Both the position numbers and the translations under genes were made by a program. A stretch of DNA of 64,000 nt from positions 5,947,691 to 6,011,690 of the forward strand of contig CM033320.1 in assembly GCA_019359835.1 (NCBI GenBank), given 5' to 3'. The notes under the pieces are model-generated. The model was not told where the DNA came from. It did not search any database and was given only the letters and a program-made list of their open reading frames with translations. The DNA comes from Pharus latifolius. Its lineage: Eukaryota > Streptophyta > Magnoliopsida > Poales > Poaceae. Shown in pieces: positions 1 through 11,039 of this stretch. The stretch's first letter is position 1, and each line of letters opens with the position of its first letter.

Positions 1-1455
1 AGAGACAAGAGGGAAAAGAGAGCATACCTGGAGCATAGCAGCGACGGTCCAGACAGCCGGCGACGCGTCCACGCGCGCGGCGGGCTACCAGTGCGGCCAC
101 AGGACACGGGGAGAGGCGACGACGGCGCAGGTCGGGCTACAGCCAGCCATCGACGCGTGCACCGTGAAGGGAACGCCGCTGGCGAAGCCCCAGCTATCTA
201 AGCCATGGTCGAAGCCAAGTGACAAAATTAGGGTTTTCCGTCTGTCGGTATGGGGGGGGGGGGGGGGGCGGCAAATGGGGAAATTTAGAGTAGGACCTGC
301 CCCGGTGAGGTCCCAGTGGCCGGCGAGGTAGGCGATAAACAGCGGCGGAATCAAACCGGTTAAATCTAGAGTTTCGACGAGGCACCGCGAGCGAGCCCGT
401 GTATGTGATTGCGGGCTAGGAGAAGGCACTCGGGCGAGGATCTGGGTCAAGCGCGAGCCGCCGCTGGCGAGGAGCTTAACGGCTGGCGCGGGAGCGGTCA
501 CGACGACAGCGGCCATGGGCGCGAGAGAGGAACCCAGTGCGAGTGTGTCTGTGTTCTGTGTTGTGTGCGTGTGCGCGTTGCGCATGCGTTGCGCGTGCAT
601 GTGTGTGAATGTGTGCGGGCCATGTGTGCGTATGGGCCGAGAGTGCGTGTGTGCGTGTGTGCATGTGAGGTGGGCTGAGTGGCCTGGCCCAAATAGAAAT
701 CAAATTTTTAACTTTTGTTTTTATTTTATAATTTGTTTATATTTTAATTTCTATTAATATCTGTTAATCCATTTCACTGTCTTCTTATCTTCTCAACTCT
801 TTTGTGCGATCTCCTCAATTTCCTATATGTACCACAAAAAACATTAAATAATTTAAAACATGATCAAAGAAAAATACTCCTAAATTTTTTATATGTAAAG
901 TGTAAATAAAGTTTCTCAACTTTGATCATGTTGTCTTTATGTTGTCATAGTATATGTTATTAACGTGCAATGAATGTGCACCTGCTTACTTTATTATTAT
1001 TGTTGTTGTGTTGTCTTTATCTAATAAATAGAAAAGAGAAACAAGAGAAACAAAAAAAAAAAAAAAGCCAATGGGCCACAGCCCATGTGCCCTTTAACCC
1101 TAGCTCCCACAAGGGGAAGGGATCAAATCCTCCCCCAAAACCCCTCACTCTCTCACCTCTCTCTCTCTCCCCTCGCACAGCCTAAATTGGATGGCGATGC
1201 CGTCGGCCCGCCAACTGGAGTGGTGAGCTGTCACCCCACAACCGGCGCACCAATTAGAGCGGCAATCCACCAAAAGCAAAAAATTCAAAATATTAAAACT
1301 CAGAACAAATAAAAGGGAACTCGAAGGACACCAAATAATGCATAACTTCAATGATTTAACAGAAATCAAAGCCTCCATATATCTTAGTAGAAAGCAGAAA
1401 GAATTTTGTACTACATGAGACCACATATTCAAAACGGTGAATAGCATATACAAAC
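1..1455. other. GC-rich then AT-rich stretch, no gene recognised
   Basis: No coding region could be supported. The first 700 bases are GC-rich and contain a run of about 17 G near 252-268 and a GT/GC-rich simple-sequence tract at about 540-670. Bases 700-1070 are AT-rich. A pyrimidine-rich, leader-like patch follows at 1140-1180. The composition of 1-700 resembles the GC-rich LTR-like repeats near 56.5 and 59 kb, but I see no clear alignment. Open frames here are short and overlap on both strands, as expected for GC-rich DNA. Confidence 0.5.
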
Positions 1456-1762
1456 CTGTCCTTTAAATATTCGACCAATTCAATTATACACAATCTCTCT
1501 CACTTTGTCCTAAACGAAGCTCCGGATGGATTAGGTCTTCGGATGCAACATTCCCATACTTTTTCATAATCTTGTCTTTATTTTCAGATTTCAACTTCTC
1601 TTTCTTAACCTTAAAACTATTATATAGTAATTTAGCTTGCGATGCTGCTTCTTGCATATGAATATCTTGCCCCTTATCAAAAGCTTCCCAGGCTTGGATG
1701 TTGAGTTGCTTGAACTCTAGAGCTTGTCCACTAAGTTTGTTTTGATTGTCACCTTGTGTTAC
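1456..1762 (-). pseudogene. SLU7: SLU7 pre-mRNA splicing factor, one-exon fragment
   Basis: Reading the minus strand from 1762 gives a continuous stretch that closely resembles the middle of SLU7, including GDNQNKLSGQALEFKQ, AWEAFDKGQDIHMQ and KVKKEKLKSENKDKIMKKYG. SLU7 is a nuclear second-step splicing factor that helps select 3' splice sites. The frame hits a stop at 1484-1486. A one-base shift just before it restores the family sequence up to GRIFKGQ, which is followed by a GT that looks like the ancestral donor (exon edge at 1456). Similarity begins abruptly at 1762 with no acceptor AG, and no other SLU7 exon is visible nearby. I read it as a captured or duplicated exon that has decayed. 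Identity comes from family knowledge, not a search. Confidence 0.75.
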
Positions 1763-3326
1763 AATAAAACATTAGAACAATAATGAATTCAATAGAACAA
1801 TAATGAATTCAATAGCCTATCCTAACAGAACATGTTGGTGGTGCTCATATTTAACATGGTACAAAACATTCATTAACTTGCATGTTATTTGTCACTTATC
1901 ACATCGAACTTCTCATTAGGTCGATGGGACACGACCCTTGTGGGCTCTATCTCTCATGCCCTCATCTTTCTCACCCTCTCTTTCTTCCCCCTTTTCTCTC
2001 TTTTTCTTACTCCCTCTCGCGCGTAGCGGTACAGTGATGGCGGCGGCATGTGGCGTCCAGCAGTGGCTGGGCTCCCTCACGAGGTCCTGCCCCCTTCGCC
2101 CTTTATCTCTCCTCTCTCTTACCCTCGTTTCTTGCTCCCATTGCCACGGTGAAGGTAGCGCCACCGCCTTCGCGGGACGCGGCACAGCCACTTGCACCCC
2201 ATCGCCTAGTCGACTGCAACCCTCAAGCACTACTTCGCCACCCCCTTGATTACCCTCTACTCTCTCTCATCTCTCCTTTCCTGATGGGCATGAATCGGGA
2301 CGGTGCTGCCGTCGATGCATAGCCTGACTGGCAAGATGCCGCTCCATGAAGCCCTTGCCCTCCACTCTCTCTTGCCTCTCTTGTGTAGTCGCAGCATGAG
2401 CCGCGACACTACCATCAGTGTACAGGCCAAATCGACAGAACACTGCCCCATTTATGCTTCTCTCATTGTGTTAGGGCAATGACGCAATTGCCGATGTACG
2501 GTCAGACTGATGAGACGCCACCCCTATTCTATCACTTGCAACAACTCTTGCATATTCGGTGTCGCTGTCGGTGCGCAGATGGACTGGCAAGATGCCACTC
2601 CCATGTGATATTTGGAAGCCCACGGCCACGACGACAACAACAAAAGTAGATAAAAAATGATAAGTTTACTTATCCTTTAATGTTTACGCTTATGTGTATC
2701 TGGATAAAATTGAATTGAATTTCCTCTGTGTTAGATGTTCCTCTATGTGTATGAGGAGGATGGATGCAATGGAGACCTCACACGAGAGAGTGTTGGGGAA
2801 CCGGTCAGCTCGTACTTCTTATGAGAGGATTAAGGAGGAGCAAAACCTAGTTGCTTCAAATTTTCTATTGCTTATTAGATATACACACACACATAACACG
2901 TGTGTTTATTCTCGCGAAAAATTGGATCTGTTTGTTATAGAGATTTCATAACATTTTTCTGTTCTTGTCATTTGTTATGTTGTCACAATGGATTTTGTGT
3001 TAAAATCTATTGTTGGAAGAATTTTTTTCGTTTGCCGCAAATCTTATCATTTTGTTAGGAGATATCAGTTTGTTGCAAATAAATGTCTGATGGCTGAGTT
3101 GTAAATAATCATTGTCATTGAGAGTATCTAATGTAATTATAAAAGGATACACTCGGCATTGTCTATTAAATTATAATCCAACACATCGGATCATTAGTTT
3201 GTGTTTATTAATTTTTAAATTATAAAATAGTTTGTTATGAAGTGCTAAGAGATAATCAAATGGGAGTATTTAGGAAAAAAATAAAGAATATGTTATTTAA
3301 CTAGAACTCGTTTTTTATTAAATAGT
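1763..3326. other. Intergenic stretch, no gene recognised
   Basis: Bases 1916-2460 are C/T-rich on the plus strand with several short open frames on both strands, none resembling a known family. Bases 2640-3320 are AT-rich with a short CA repeat near 2880. I see no splice-bounded exon or transposon end that I could defend. Confidence 0.4.
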
Positions 3327-3790
3327 ATGTTCAAACCGAGCGAATTTTGCCCTAGCAGCCATCCTATTGCTGACAGGCAGCGTCATTTCCCTGTGACAAT
3401 TGCTATTTCTGGGTATTTGGTGTTGAGAGCATTGTACAGGATATGGGAGGAAACTTGGGCTGGCACTGGCAGTGGTGGATGGGCTCTTGATATTGGGGGC
3501 CCATGTTGGCTATTTGCCGTGAAAAATGCTACTCTCCTCATTCTCACCTTGCCGAACCACATACCCTTCAATCGCTTCATGTGGGATTATGTCAGTCAAA
3601 CAGACAGATGCGATGCTATTGCTGACGCTTCCTCTCAACTTGCCATCGATTATCATAACAGTGTACAGACATACTTGCTGTGAGGGTATTGGGATTGTTG
3701 GGGACTGTTTACTCTCTTGCGCAGTATCTGATTTCAAGAAGGATAACACTAGCCGGGATGAGATACATTTCAATTAGGACCCGTAAATTT
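3327..3790 (+). pseudogene. NEF1-like multi-pass membrane protein, C-terminal fragment
   Basis: The plus strand reads as hydrophobic membrane protein: SGYLVLRALYRIWEE, then ALDIGGPCWLFAVKN, ATLLILTLPNHIPFNRFMWD, TLPLNLPSIIIT and VLGLLGTVYSLAQYLISRR, ending at a stop near 3790. This order resembles the C-terminus of the plant NO EXINE FORMATION 1 family, a large plastid membrane protein needed for pollen exine; that identification is from memory and moderate. The pieces lie in three frames: one shift occurs near 3605 (an extra AG in CAGACAGATG) and another near 3660 (a 7-base insertion). The fragment is therefore not translatable as one protein. The Mutator-like element starting at 4429 appears to sit in what was its 3' flank. 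Confidence 0.5.
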
Positions 3791-4419
3791 TGAGGTAAAT
3801 CTTATATGTTTGGAGCAATTATTGTTTATTGTGTCTCCAACTTCCTGAAACAGTAAACAGTTATTTTAATGTATTCCGTGCAGGGTTTCGGCCATGCTCA
3901 GTTACTTTCAATGGCTTGGGTACAACACTTCTTTTCCTGGTGGGTGGGGGAACGAAATGGTACTTTTGGCTTCCCCTTTGTAGCAGAGATCAAACGGCAG
4001 TCCACTTGATACTGGGTGATGTTTACTCTGAATGGGTTGTAGTATAGATGTTGTTGACCAAGACATACAGTAAAATCACCTTAGGCCTTTTGCTCTGGAC
4101 ATTTGTGACAATACGGCATTTTGTGCCAATACATCGCGATAAGCCTGATTAAAATTGACTCAAGCTGTTGCGCAGAATCTTTGTTGTTTAAATGACAGAA
4201 TAATGTTTCTTTTAGATCACAAGTAAGAACAATCCGTCATTCTGAAGTGAAATCCCATTTCTTTGAGACTTTGTTTGAAAGATGTTTCTCCATAGACCCA
4301 TGTATTTTTTATTCGCTGTAGAAACTGCCGAGTGTTGTTGCCTGTGTGATTTATATCTCAGTACAAGGTCATAGCTCTTCCTCTTTGGACAAAAGGTTAA
4401 AACTATGTGATAGGGGTTC

Positions 4420-4428
4420 TAGTTTTGG
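4420..4428. repeat. Left 9-bp target site duplication of the MULE
   Basis: TAGTTTTGG here is repeated exactly at 18366-18374, immediately outside the other end of the terminal inverted repeats. Nine bases is the usual target duplication length for Mutator-like elements. The direct identity extends to 14 bases (TTCTAGTTTTGGGA), because the TIR tips happen to match the flanks, so the exact element edge is uncertain by a few bases. Confidence 0.8.
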
Positions 4429-4884
4429 GAATTTTTTTTTGAATAACCCATCAAATTTTTTTTTTGAAACTAGCCCGAAACTTTTTAAAATTTAGAAAAT
4501 GGCCTTCAGTCACGCACGGGTTGCCACGATTGAACTTTAGTCACTATCTGGGATAGCGACTGATTGCGTGGCACAACCCGAGGCCCAGCTCAGTGGGATA
4601 GCGACCAAAACAATTAACTAAAATGGGGGTACTGAGATTTGAACTCTGCTCACGCACACAGGAGAGAGAGGCCATAACCAGTTGGACTTCGCAACTTTTG
4701 TGTCATATATTATTATCACATTTACTAGTACTTCAAGAAATTTATTTATGCGGCCAAAACCACAAAATTAATTTATATTGGTGAGACTGAGATTTGAACC
4801 CAGACGACTAACCAGTTGGACTATATTTGTTTTGTGTTATGTAATACACTTGCACATAGTAGTACTTCAATACTCGCAGTAAAA
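4429..4884 (+). repeat. Left terminal inverted repeat of the MULE
   Basis: This arm is the reverse complement of 18027-18365 with scattered substitutions. Shared landmarks from the tip inward are a T-run followed by GAATAACC, the block around CTATCTGGGATAGCGACT, TGGGGGTACTG, the GAGAGAGGCC block, TTATGTAATACACTTGCA and the inner edge AATACTCGCAG. The left arm is about 120 bases longer. Between roughly 4720 and 4840 it has an extra segment that partly repeats the GAGATTTGAAC...ACCAGTTGGACT block. TIRs of several hundred bases are typical of MULEs. Confidence 0.85.
4727..4840 (-). repeat. Extra tRNA-like segment inside the left TIR
   Basis: Read on the minus strand this segment contains TAGTCCAACTGGTTAG, close to a tRNA A-box (TAGCTCAATTGGTTAG), and then GGTTCAAATCTC, close to a B-box (GGTTCRANYCC). 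The spacing is too short for a full tRNA, since the anticodon arm is missing. A second, better spaced pair lies in the adjoining TIR and in the right arm. I infer a tRNA-derived sequence incorporated in the TIR and partly duplicated here. It is not a functional tRNA gene. Confidence 0.45.
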
Positions 4885-5599
4885 TGAGTCAAACTTTTAT
4901 TGTGTTTGTTGTTTTTTTGGAAAGAGCAAACATGAGAGCTGTTGTTGTGTGTTATATATATACATATGCTCTGTATGTGTTGCAACGCTTGTGCTATAAT
5001 TTTTTGTCGAGCTCAAGTTTTTGGATGTACTATTATGCTCAAGGTACATTTTGTCCCTTGATTTTAAGGAACATGTCTAAATGAAGCCTTATGTAAAAAC
5101 TATTTGGTAAATTCACATAGAGTCTCAAACTCATTGCCTTGTCCATGAAAGTAATTTTTTTGTTGAGACGTCTGGTTGATATAGGCCTGTTGCCCTCAAT
5201 TTCGGTTAATTTTTGTTATGCCTTATCAAGTAACTTAATTTTTATGATGGAATTATGGAGATATGTTTTTTTAGTGTAAAATTTAAATTTGTTTTATGAT
5301 TATAACGTTTTTCTAGGAATCTAATTGATGTGAACAAATTAGAAGATTATTCTTTGTGCGTTCAACTGCTTTGCCGTCTTATGGTACTGCCAATACTTGT
5401 TAAAAAAAGGTAGAAATGGGAGCACTTGCAAAGCAAAAATGAGACGTGGGGAGTTTCTAAGAATTATATTTCTGGGATACTCTTACTAAATAGAAAGAGA
5501 ATAAACCAAATTTGTCGGCCATGTTCGAAAACCTAACCCTAAAAAACAAACAAAATCTGTCTACCGCGTTCGAACCTGCAATCCCAAAATGTAACAAAA

Positions 5600-6809
5600 C
5601 CCTACATGAAACTATTTCCTCCTCCCCCTCCCCCTCTTTGGCTGGTGTTGATACTCGGATGGTGTGTAGCGAGAGGGGGCATGACGATCCCTAATGCGTC
5701 GTGTCTGCACAGGCGGTGTTTGTGCGGATGGTGGAGCCTGCGAATGCTGAATCGGCTGCGTAGGAGGTGGAGCATCAGCATGGTGCAAAGCCTGCGTAGG
5801 ATGATGCTGTGACTAGATAGGAAACTGGTACCACGCAGGAGTTGGCAAGTCTTGAGCCAATCCATGGTCCAGCGCAACCATGTGCGCAGTAATGTCGACC
5901 TCCTCGTCCAAAGAGTCCTCATCAGGACTGACATGTGGTTGTGGAGGTGGAGGGTGCAACGAAGAAGGGTGATCCACCGGTGGCATATGCGGGGCAAAAG
6001 GACGAGGCGGCAACGGTGATGATGGAGGCGGCAGCAGCACTCCGAAATCAACAAGAATCCCATCCATCCGCCGCCGAGCATCCACACAAAATGCCTGCAT
6101 CTTTGCTCTACTCACGTCCTGACCATCACGCAACCGAACCTCCATGTCACCTAGATCAGCGGAGATGGCTCCAATGGTGTCGAGCTACAGACACGATGCA
6201 CATGCAATTATGGAATGACGATAATTGCGAAGGTGTTTAAGTTATGGGGAGGTAAAGTACTTACAGAGGAGTCAACCCGCGGTGCAAGGCGTCGGTCAAA
6301 GCGCTCGTCGATGGTCGAAGGACGGATGGCCTCCGCACTTGCCACTGGTAGACCGCCCTTTAGTCTATACAACGTGCGAGGTCGGTACCACGCCAGGTAC
6401 GAAGAGTGAATGTTGTGGCAGTAAGGTCTGTCCTCATCAACCGTCCGAATGTGGGCATGATCCATCCACTCCTGCACATAGGGCTACTGCCTAACGATGA
6501 AATCGTCCCTATGTCGACCCTTCCTCGATTGCCTGTGGATAAAAAAAATGTTTAGTTAGAATAGATGTCTAACTTATATAAAACATAATTCATAAGTGGC
6601 ATATACATACTCGTGAACACTATGTCTGATCTATCGAGGAGGTAGCACAGGAACATCCTGTCGTAGGCCGAACTGGCGCATAACTCGCTCAGGTGAGTAC
6701 CCCTCAACCATGTGTGAGAAGATAAGAAGCACCTGGGTACGCCAATAAGCAGCAACATGCGTGCATAGAGATGAAAGGCCTGCTGGGGCGATGTCCTGGA
6801 TGTGCTGCT
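5600..6809 (-). pseudogene. Plant mobile domain (PMD) gene, 3' part
   Basis: This is the C-terminal half of the gene starting at 9381, separated from it by the solo LTR. Directly below the LTR the minus strand reads GLSSLCTHVAAYWRT and EGYSPERVMRQFGLRQDVP, the typical end of the aminotransferase-like plant mobile domain. After an intron-like gap, 6477-6208 encodes YLAWYRPRTLYRLKGG, a motif common downstream of this domain. The segment 6145-5813 encodes a proline-rich tail (PPPSSPLPPRPFAPHMPP). Frames change between blocks, partly by introns and partly by decay. PMD proteins occur both as host silencing and development factors (MAIN/MAIL family) and inside MULEs and LTR elements; here the location inside TIRs indicates the transposon version. 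Confidence 0.65.
6805..6809. repeat. Target site duplication CTGCT, left of solo LTR
   Basis: CTGCT at 6805-6809 is repeated at 8395-8399, directly outside the TGTTGA...TCAACA ends of the LTR. Five bases is the standard LTR-retrotransposon integration footprint. Confidence 0.85.
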
Positions 6810-8394
6810 TGTTGAGTCTTGAGCCCTAATTTGGATTTTGGTGATTAATGACATCCGGAGTACACACAACTAATCTTTGTCAATGAGATTTAGGTTAAGG
6901 GGTGATGGAAACTACTCAAAAGTGAAGAATGAAGATCGTCAAGACCTCTCGAAGCACACTCAACGATGTAACTCTGTATAAGGGAAGAATACCGAGTAAT
7001 ATGCGCTCTTTTCTTTTGAAATTTTCTAGTTTAAGATGGTCGTATTATTAAGAGGGGTCTCAGTACAAGTCACTGGATCAAACTTTGTGTTTTGAAAACA
7101 AAATTGTCTTTGCATCTACTCAAAAATCAAATTTGAGCAAAATTGAGAAGTTCTGTTTTCGTTTTGAATTACAAAATTATCTCAGCATTTTCAAAACAAA
7201 ACCAGGGACAAATATATCTGTCCGATGCATCTGTCCACTAAAGGCCGGACATTGTCCGAAATGGCCGGACAGCTAGTACATTTCCTGTGACATTTTCGTT
7301 GCAAACACCAGAGACAAATGAATCCGTCCAGGGGCTTTTGTCCGGGACGTGCCAGACATTGTCCGGATGTGGCCGGACAATGTCCGGCCTGTATATTTTT
7401 GTAAGGTGTTAAATTTAAGTGTCAATAGAGACATATCTATCTGTCCGGGGTTTATGTCCGGACAAATATCTCTCGTCCGGCCTGTATATTTTTTGTGAGC
7501 TGTTAAATGTGAGTGTTAACAGAGACATATCCATCTGTCCGGGGTTTATGTCCGGACAAATATCTTTCGTCCGGCCTTCACAAAAATATTAAAACGGTAA
7601 CTGACACTTCGTGTAGTGTGAGTAACGGTCACTATTAAGTTTTAGTGTTTGGACATTGTCCGAAATGGCCGGACAATGTCTGGCCTGTACAACTTTCGCC
7701 TTGGTTCTTGCAAACGGCTATTTTCTCTTAAGCTATATATATTGTTTCGACTTTGGCAGCTACACAGCAACTTATTCATCTCCAAAACTCTGTGCTAAAG
7801 CTTGCCAAAACCTCTCACACATACTCTCTTGCATTTGAAGCAAATCTTTGAGCAAAGTTGTTGAAAGAGAATTGAGTAAAGATTGAAATTGAGTCATTTG
7901 CACTTGCATCCTTGTTTTTCAAGCTTTGTGTTTGATCAAGTGAAGTGCTAGGCTTATTACTCTTGGTGATTGCCGTCACCTAGACGATCCGGAAAGTCCG
8001 GCGATCTCTCCATTGACGGTGTGTCGGAGAGGCCCGGCGATTGGGTGTAAAGGCTCGGAGCTTGCCTATCTGGAGAAGAGAAGAGCTACCTCTAGTGGAA
8101 TCGAAGCAAAAGCTATAGTGAAGAGGGCTTCAACGAAGATTAGTGGAAATCGGCAAATTTCCGATACCTCAGGAAAAAATTCGATCTCTTTCGGTTGCTT
8201 CTATTACTTGCTTCATACTTCTAGAAATTGAAATATTGCTTTTGTCCCTCTAGTATTGCAAAACTTAATTTGTGTCATCATCTATATCATTTGTGAATTG
8301 ATATTTCAATTTAGGTCTTAAATTATTCAATCAAAATTAAAATTAGAAAAACCTCTTATTCACCCCCCCTCTAGTCGGCATCCTTCGATCAACA
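6810..8394 (+). mobile_element. Solo LTR (1585 bp) inside the PMD gene
   Basis: The segment starts TGTTGA and ends TCAACA, carries a perfect 5-bp target duplication and contains no internal coding region, so it is a solo LTR left by recombination between two LTRs. Removing it rejoins the PMD gene (WRPWTQQ before, GLSSLCTH after). The interior has two tandem copies of a 93-94 bp unit (7386-7572) and many TGTCCGG/CCGGACA motifs between 7220 and 7690. The 3' end, with its CACCCCCCCTCTAG sequence before the terminus, is typical of grass LTRs. I cannot assign the superfamily with confidence. Confidence 0.85.
7200..7690. repeat. CCGGACA palindrome cluster with 93-bp tandem duplication
   Basis: The motif CCGGACA or its complement TGTCCGG occurs more than a dozen times here. 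It often pairs into palindromes such as GGCCGGACAATGTCCGGCC (near 7370). From 7386 to 7572 a unit starting GGCCTGTATATTTTT and ending near ATATCTCTCGTCC is present twice in tandem. The cluster lies in the LTR's probable U3 part and may be a protein-binding enhancer array; that role is inferred. Confidence 0.7.
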
Positions 8395-9381
8395 CTGCTG
8401 TGTCCACGGACGCCAGATGACGTTATCATCGAGTAGCAAATTAAAGCTCATGGCGTATAAAGTGTAGCAGAGGTGTGTCTGATCCGTGGCCCAGCACAAA
8501 CCCAGCCTAGCCCACCTCCATCCCATCACCGGGCCGTCCCGGATATCATAGCCTAACGTGAACTGATCCCGCGGCACCAGTGGTCGCCCGACCGGGAAGT
8601 GCTCGTATGACCAAATCTATAGGAGTACAGCATACCCCGCGAATATGGAATGCGGCTGGTCTCTACTCGCGGCATCGCACGATCCCCTATATGTGTGGCA
8701 CAACACGGCCGATCTGAAACTGAACTGCGGCACATGCCCTAGGTTGGAGTCCACAATAAGTCTAGCAAGCTGAACGAACTGGCGCTCGCAGATGTCTCCG
8801 TGGGTGCTAGGGAACAGCAGCCACCCAAATAAGTATAGTAAGTACGCTTCGAGGTGACGGCGGAATACCTCCTCAGGAGCGCCCACCGGGAATGCGGCAT
8901 CTCGAACAGCGCATAGATATGCCTGGGGAACTCCCGCCGTCTGTGCGAACCCTCCTGCTGGCCCAATCCCCTGAAAGCGCTGCAAGAAATCCAGACGCCA
9001 TGCAGCTCGGTTTATCGCAGTGGGAACATATATCTCTCCTCTGATGGGCAAGCCGAGCAGCATACTAACGTCCTCCAGTGTCACAGTCAGCTCTCCAAAA
9101 CTGAAGTGAAAAGTGTGCGTCTCTGGCCTCCAGCGGTCCACAAGCACATTAATTAGAGATCGGTCGAACGGAAATCGCTGTGCCCGATCGACCATACGGG
9201 CGAACGGAAGTAATCCCGCCTCAGGCAAGTGAGGTGCGAACCGCTCATCCAGAACCCACATCTCCCGCGGTGCCCTCGTGTACAGCGCGGGCAAAATGGT
9301 GCCCTGTATTTGACGACCAGTACGGTGCCGCTGCTAATGGTGCGGTGCAATCAACTCGGGAAGCTCCTGGTCGTCGGCCAT
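8395..9381 (-). pseudogene. Plant mobile domain (PMD) gene, 5' part
   Basis: The ATG at 9381 (minus strand) opens MADDQELPELIAPHH. A TAG stop at 9334-9336 interrupts it, and the same frame continues LPALYTRAPREMWVLDERFAPHLPEAGL. The PMD core follows: RWRPETHTFHFSFGELTVTL and LEDVSMLLGLPIRGEIYVP, the hallmark block of the aminotransferase-like plant mobile domain. Frameshifts occur near 8700 and 8600, after which MPRDQFTLGYDIRDGP and DDNVIWRPWTQQ restore the family sequence up to the LTR insertion at 8394. The domain has no demonstrated enzymatic activity and is thought to act in chromatin or in transposon regulation. The gene lies just downstream of mudrA, in the same direction. Confidence 0.75.
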
Positions 9382-9625
9382 ACCTGTGGTTATCATGTAT
9401 TGTCCAATTCGATGCATTTGCAACATTAGAAATAATACACATTCACTTACGAAAGGTAAACATAGAGTATGTAACACATTAGAAGAGTACAAAAAGGTAA
9501 ACATAGAAAATGTGACACATTACATTAATGATTTACATTCAAACATTACATTCAAACACAGAGTATGTAACACATTACAGAAGTGATAAAACTTTACAAG
9601 AGTGGAATAATATTACATAAGTGCT
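9382..9625. other. Spacer between mudrA and PMD gene
   Basis: A 240-base AT-rich spacer separates the mudrA stop from the PMD start. It contains short direct repeats of the GAGTATGTAACACATTA type (about 9468, 9510 and 9560), three imperfect copies. It could hold the mudrA 3' end and the PMD promoter, but no definite element is visible. Confidence 0.4.
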
Positions 9626-11036
9626 TCAGTTTGTCGATGTTGTGGATGTTCCTGCCACTTGTGGGCATTGGTTTCTCTGGTGACCTGGCTGCTTGCAAAT
9701 CGTGCATCTACGGAGTTCTTCTCGCTCGGCTACATCCATATCATTGTGTATCCGCCTCGTTCGACGTCGGCCCACATGGCCGATACGGAGCCTCCTGTCC
9801 AGGATCCACGTGACACCATCTTCAAGCGATATCTCCCGATAGTCTCCTGTCGCCGCAAATCCGTGGAAGACACCATTCCAAGTCTTAGACAGGTTTTGCA
9901 GAGTATAATATTTAGAGATGTATTGCGTTAGAGTGATTCCAGGAACTGCGCAGGCAGCGATGATATGAGAGCAAGGAATGTGCAGTAGCTGCGGCTTCCT
10001 ACATGTACATTCCACATGTGTATTTGTAATTCTGCACTCGTGGACCCGTCTGGCTCTCAAGGTTCCTTGAACGAACTTGTGTCTTAACCGAACCTCGTAG
10101 TTTCCATTCAGCCGGCTTAGCACGGACACATCGTGTGACAATGACTTTCTCGTCCGAAATTCAAGGTAGTCGTTAATTTTCTTGGGCCAATGCACTAAAG
10201 GGTCGCGCACAAGTATTGCTGCAGCGGAACTCCGACTGTCATAGTAGGCTATTGTGTGATAAAATGTCATCTCAACAATGGTGGTAAGTGGTAGGCATCG
10301 CACACCTTTCAGGACGAAATTGTACACTTCGGCAAGATTTGTTGTCATAATGCCGTACCGTGCCCCATCTGTGTCGTGCAACAATGACCACTTCTCCACT
10401 GGTTTCGGCAGGATCCATTGATTGAAACTTGGTTGCCTCCTATTGTTTCCGTCAGTGCTCACGTCCCCAGTCTTGTCTTGGCCCTGCTCGTGGTTCAACT
10501 TCAAAGTACTCTCATCCAGATATTTCCATATTGCTGTGAACTTGGACTGTTGATTCTGTCTGGCAAGTCTTTTGAACAGCTGCATCAGGCGCCTACTCTT
10601 GAAACGAGTATGAAAATTTGCGCCCAGATGCCGAGAGCACCAACGACTCTGCAAGTCATTCCAGGTTAGAGATGGATCTACTCCAGATTGCATATATTCA
10701 ATTGCGCTCAGCATTCCTTTGTTTCTATCGTGAATTATGCACACACGCTCCCGATCTTTCACCACCCCATTCTTCAGTAACCCCAAAAACCACAACCAGC
10801 TGCTGTAGTTCTCCCCTCGACTACTGCATATGCTACGGGGAGAAGCTGGTCATTTGCATCAGTTCCCACGGCAGTCAGCAGTGTCCCCTGATACTTCCCA
10901 GTCAAGAATGTTCCGTCGATGCAAAGAATGTGCCTCATGTACGTAAAAGATGCAACACACTACTGGAATGCCCAGAAAAATCTGCGCAATACTATGCACT
11001 CTGTTACGACAATACCATCTGAACCGATAGCCGGTG
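9626..11036 (-). pseudogene. mudrA-type MULE transposase, truncated
   Basis: The minus strand from 11036 reads FFWAFQ, a TAG stop (10960-10962), then CVASFTYMRHILCIDGTFLTG, GTLLTAVGTDANDQLLPVAY and, after a one-base insertion in a G4 run (10813-10816), SSWLWFLGLLKN. Further on are CIIHDRNKGMLSAI, a SWIM zinc finger (CTC...CSHIIAAC) and a terminal CCHC knuckle (CTICKQPGHQRNQC). CIDGT and IIHDR supply the first two catalytic aspartates of the MULE DDE domain. The 389-codon open part starts at 10795. The N-terminal DNA-binding region is missing because the CACTA element starts at 11040. Such enzymes cut and paste elements by binding their TIRs. The stop and frameshift make this copy inactive. 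Confidence 0.88.
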
Positions 11037-11039
11037 TAT

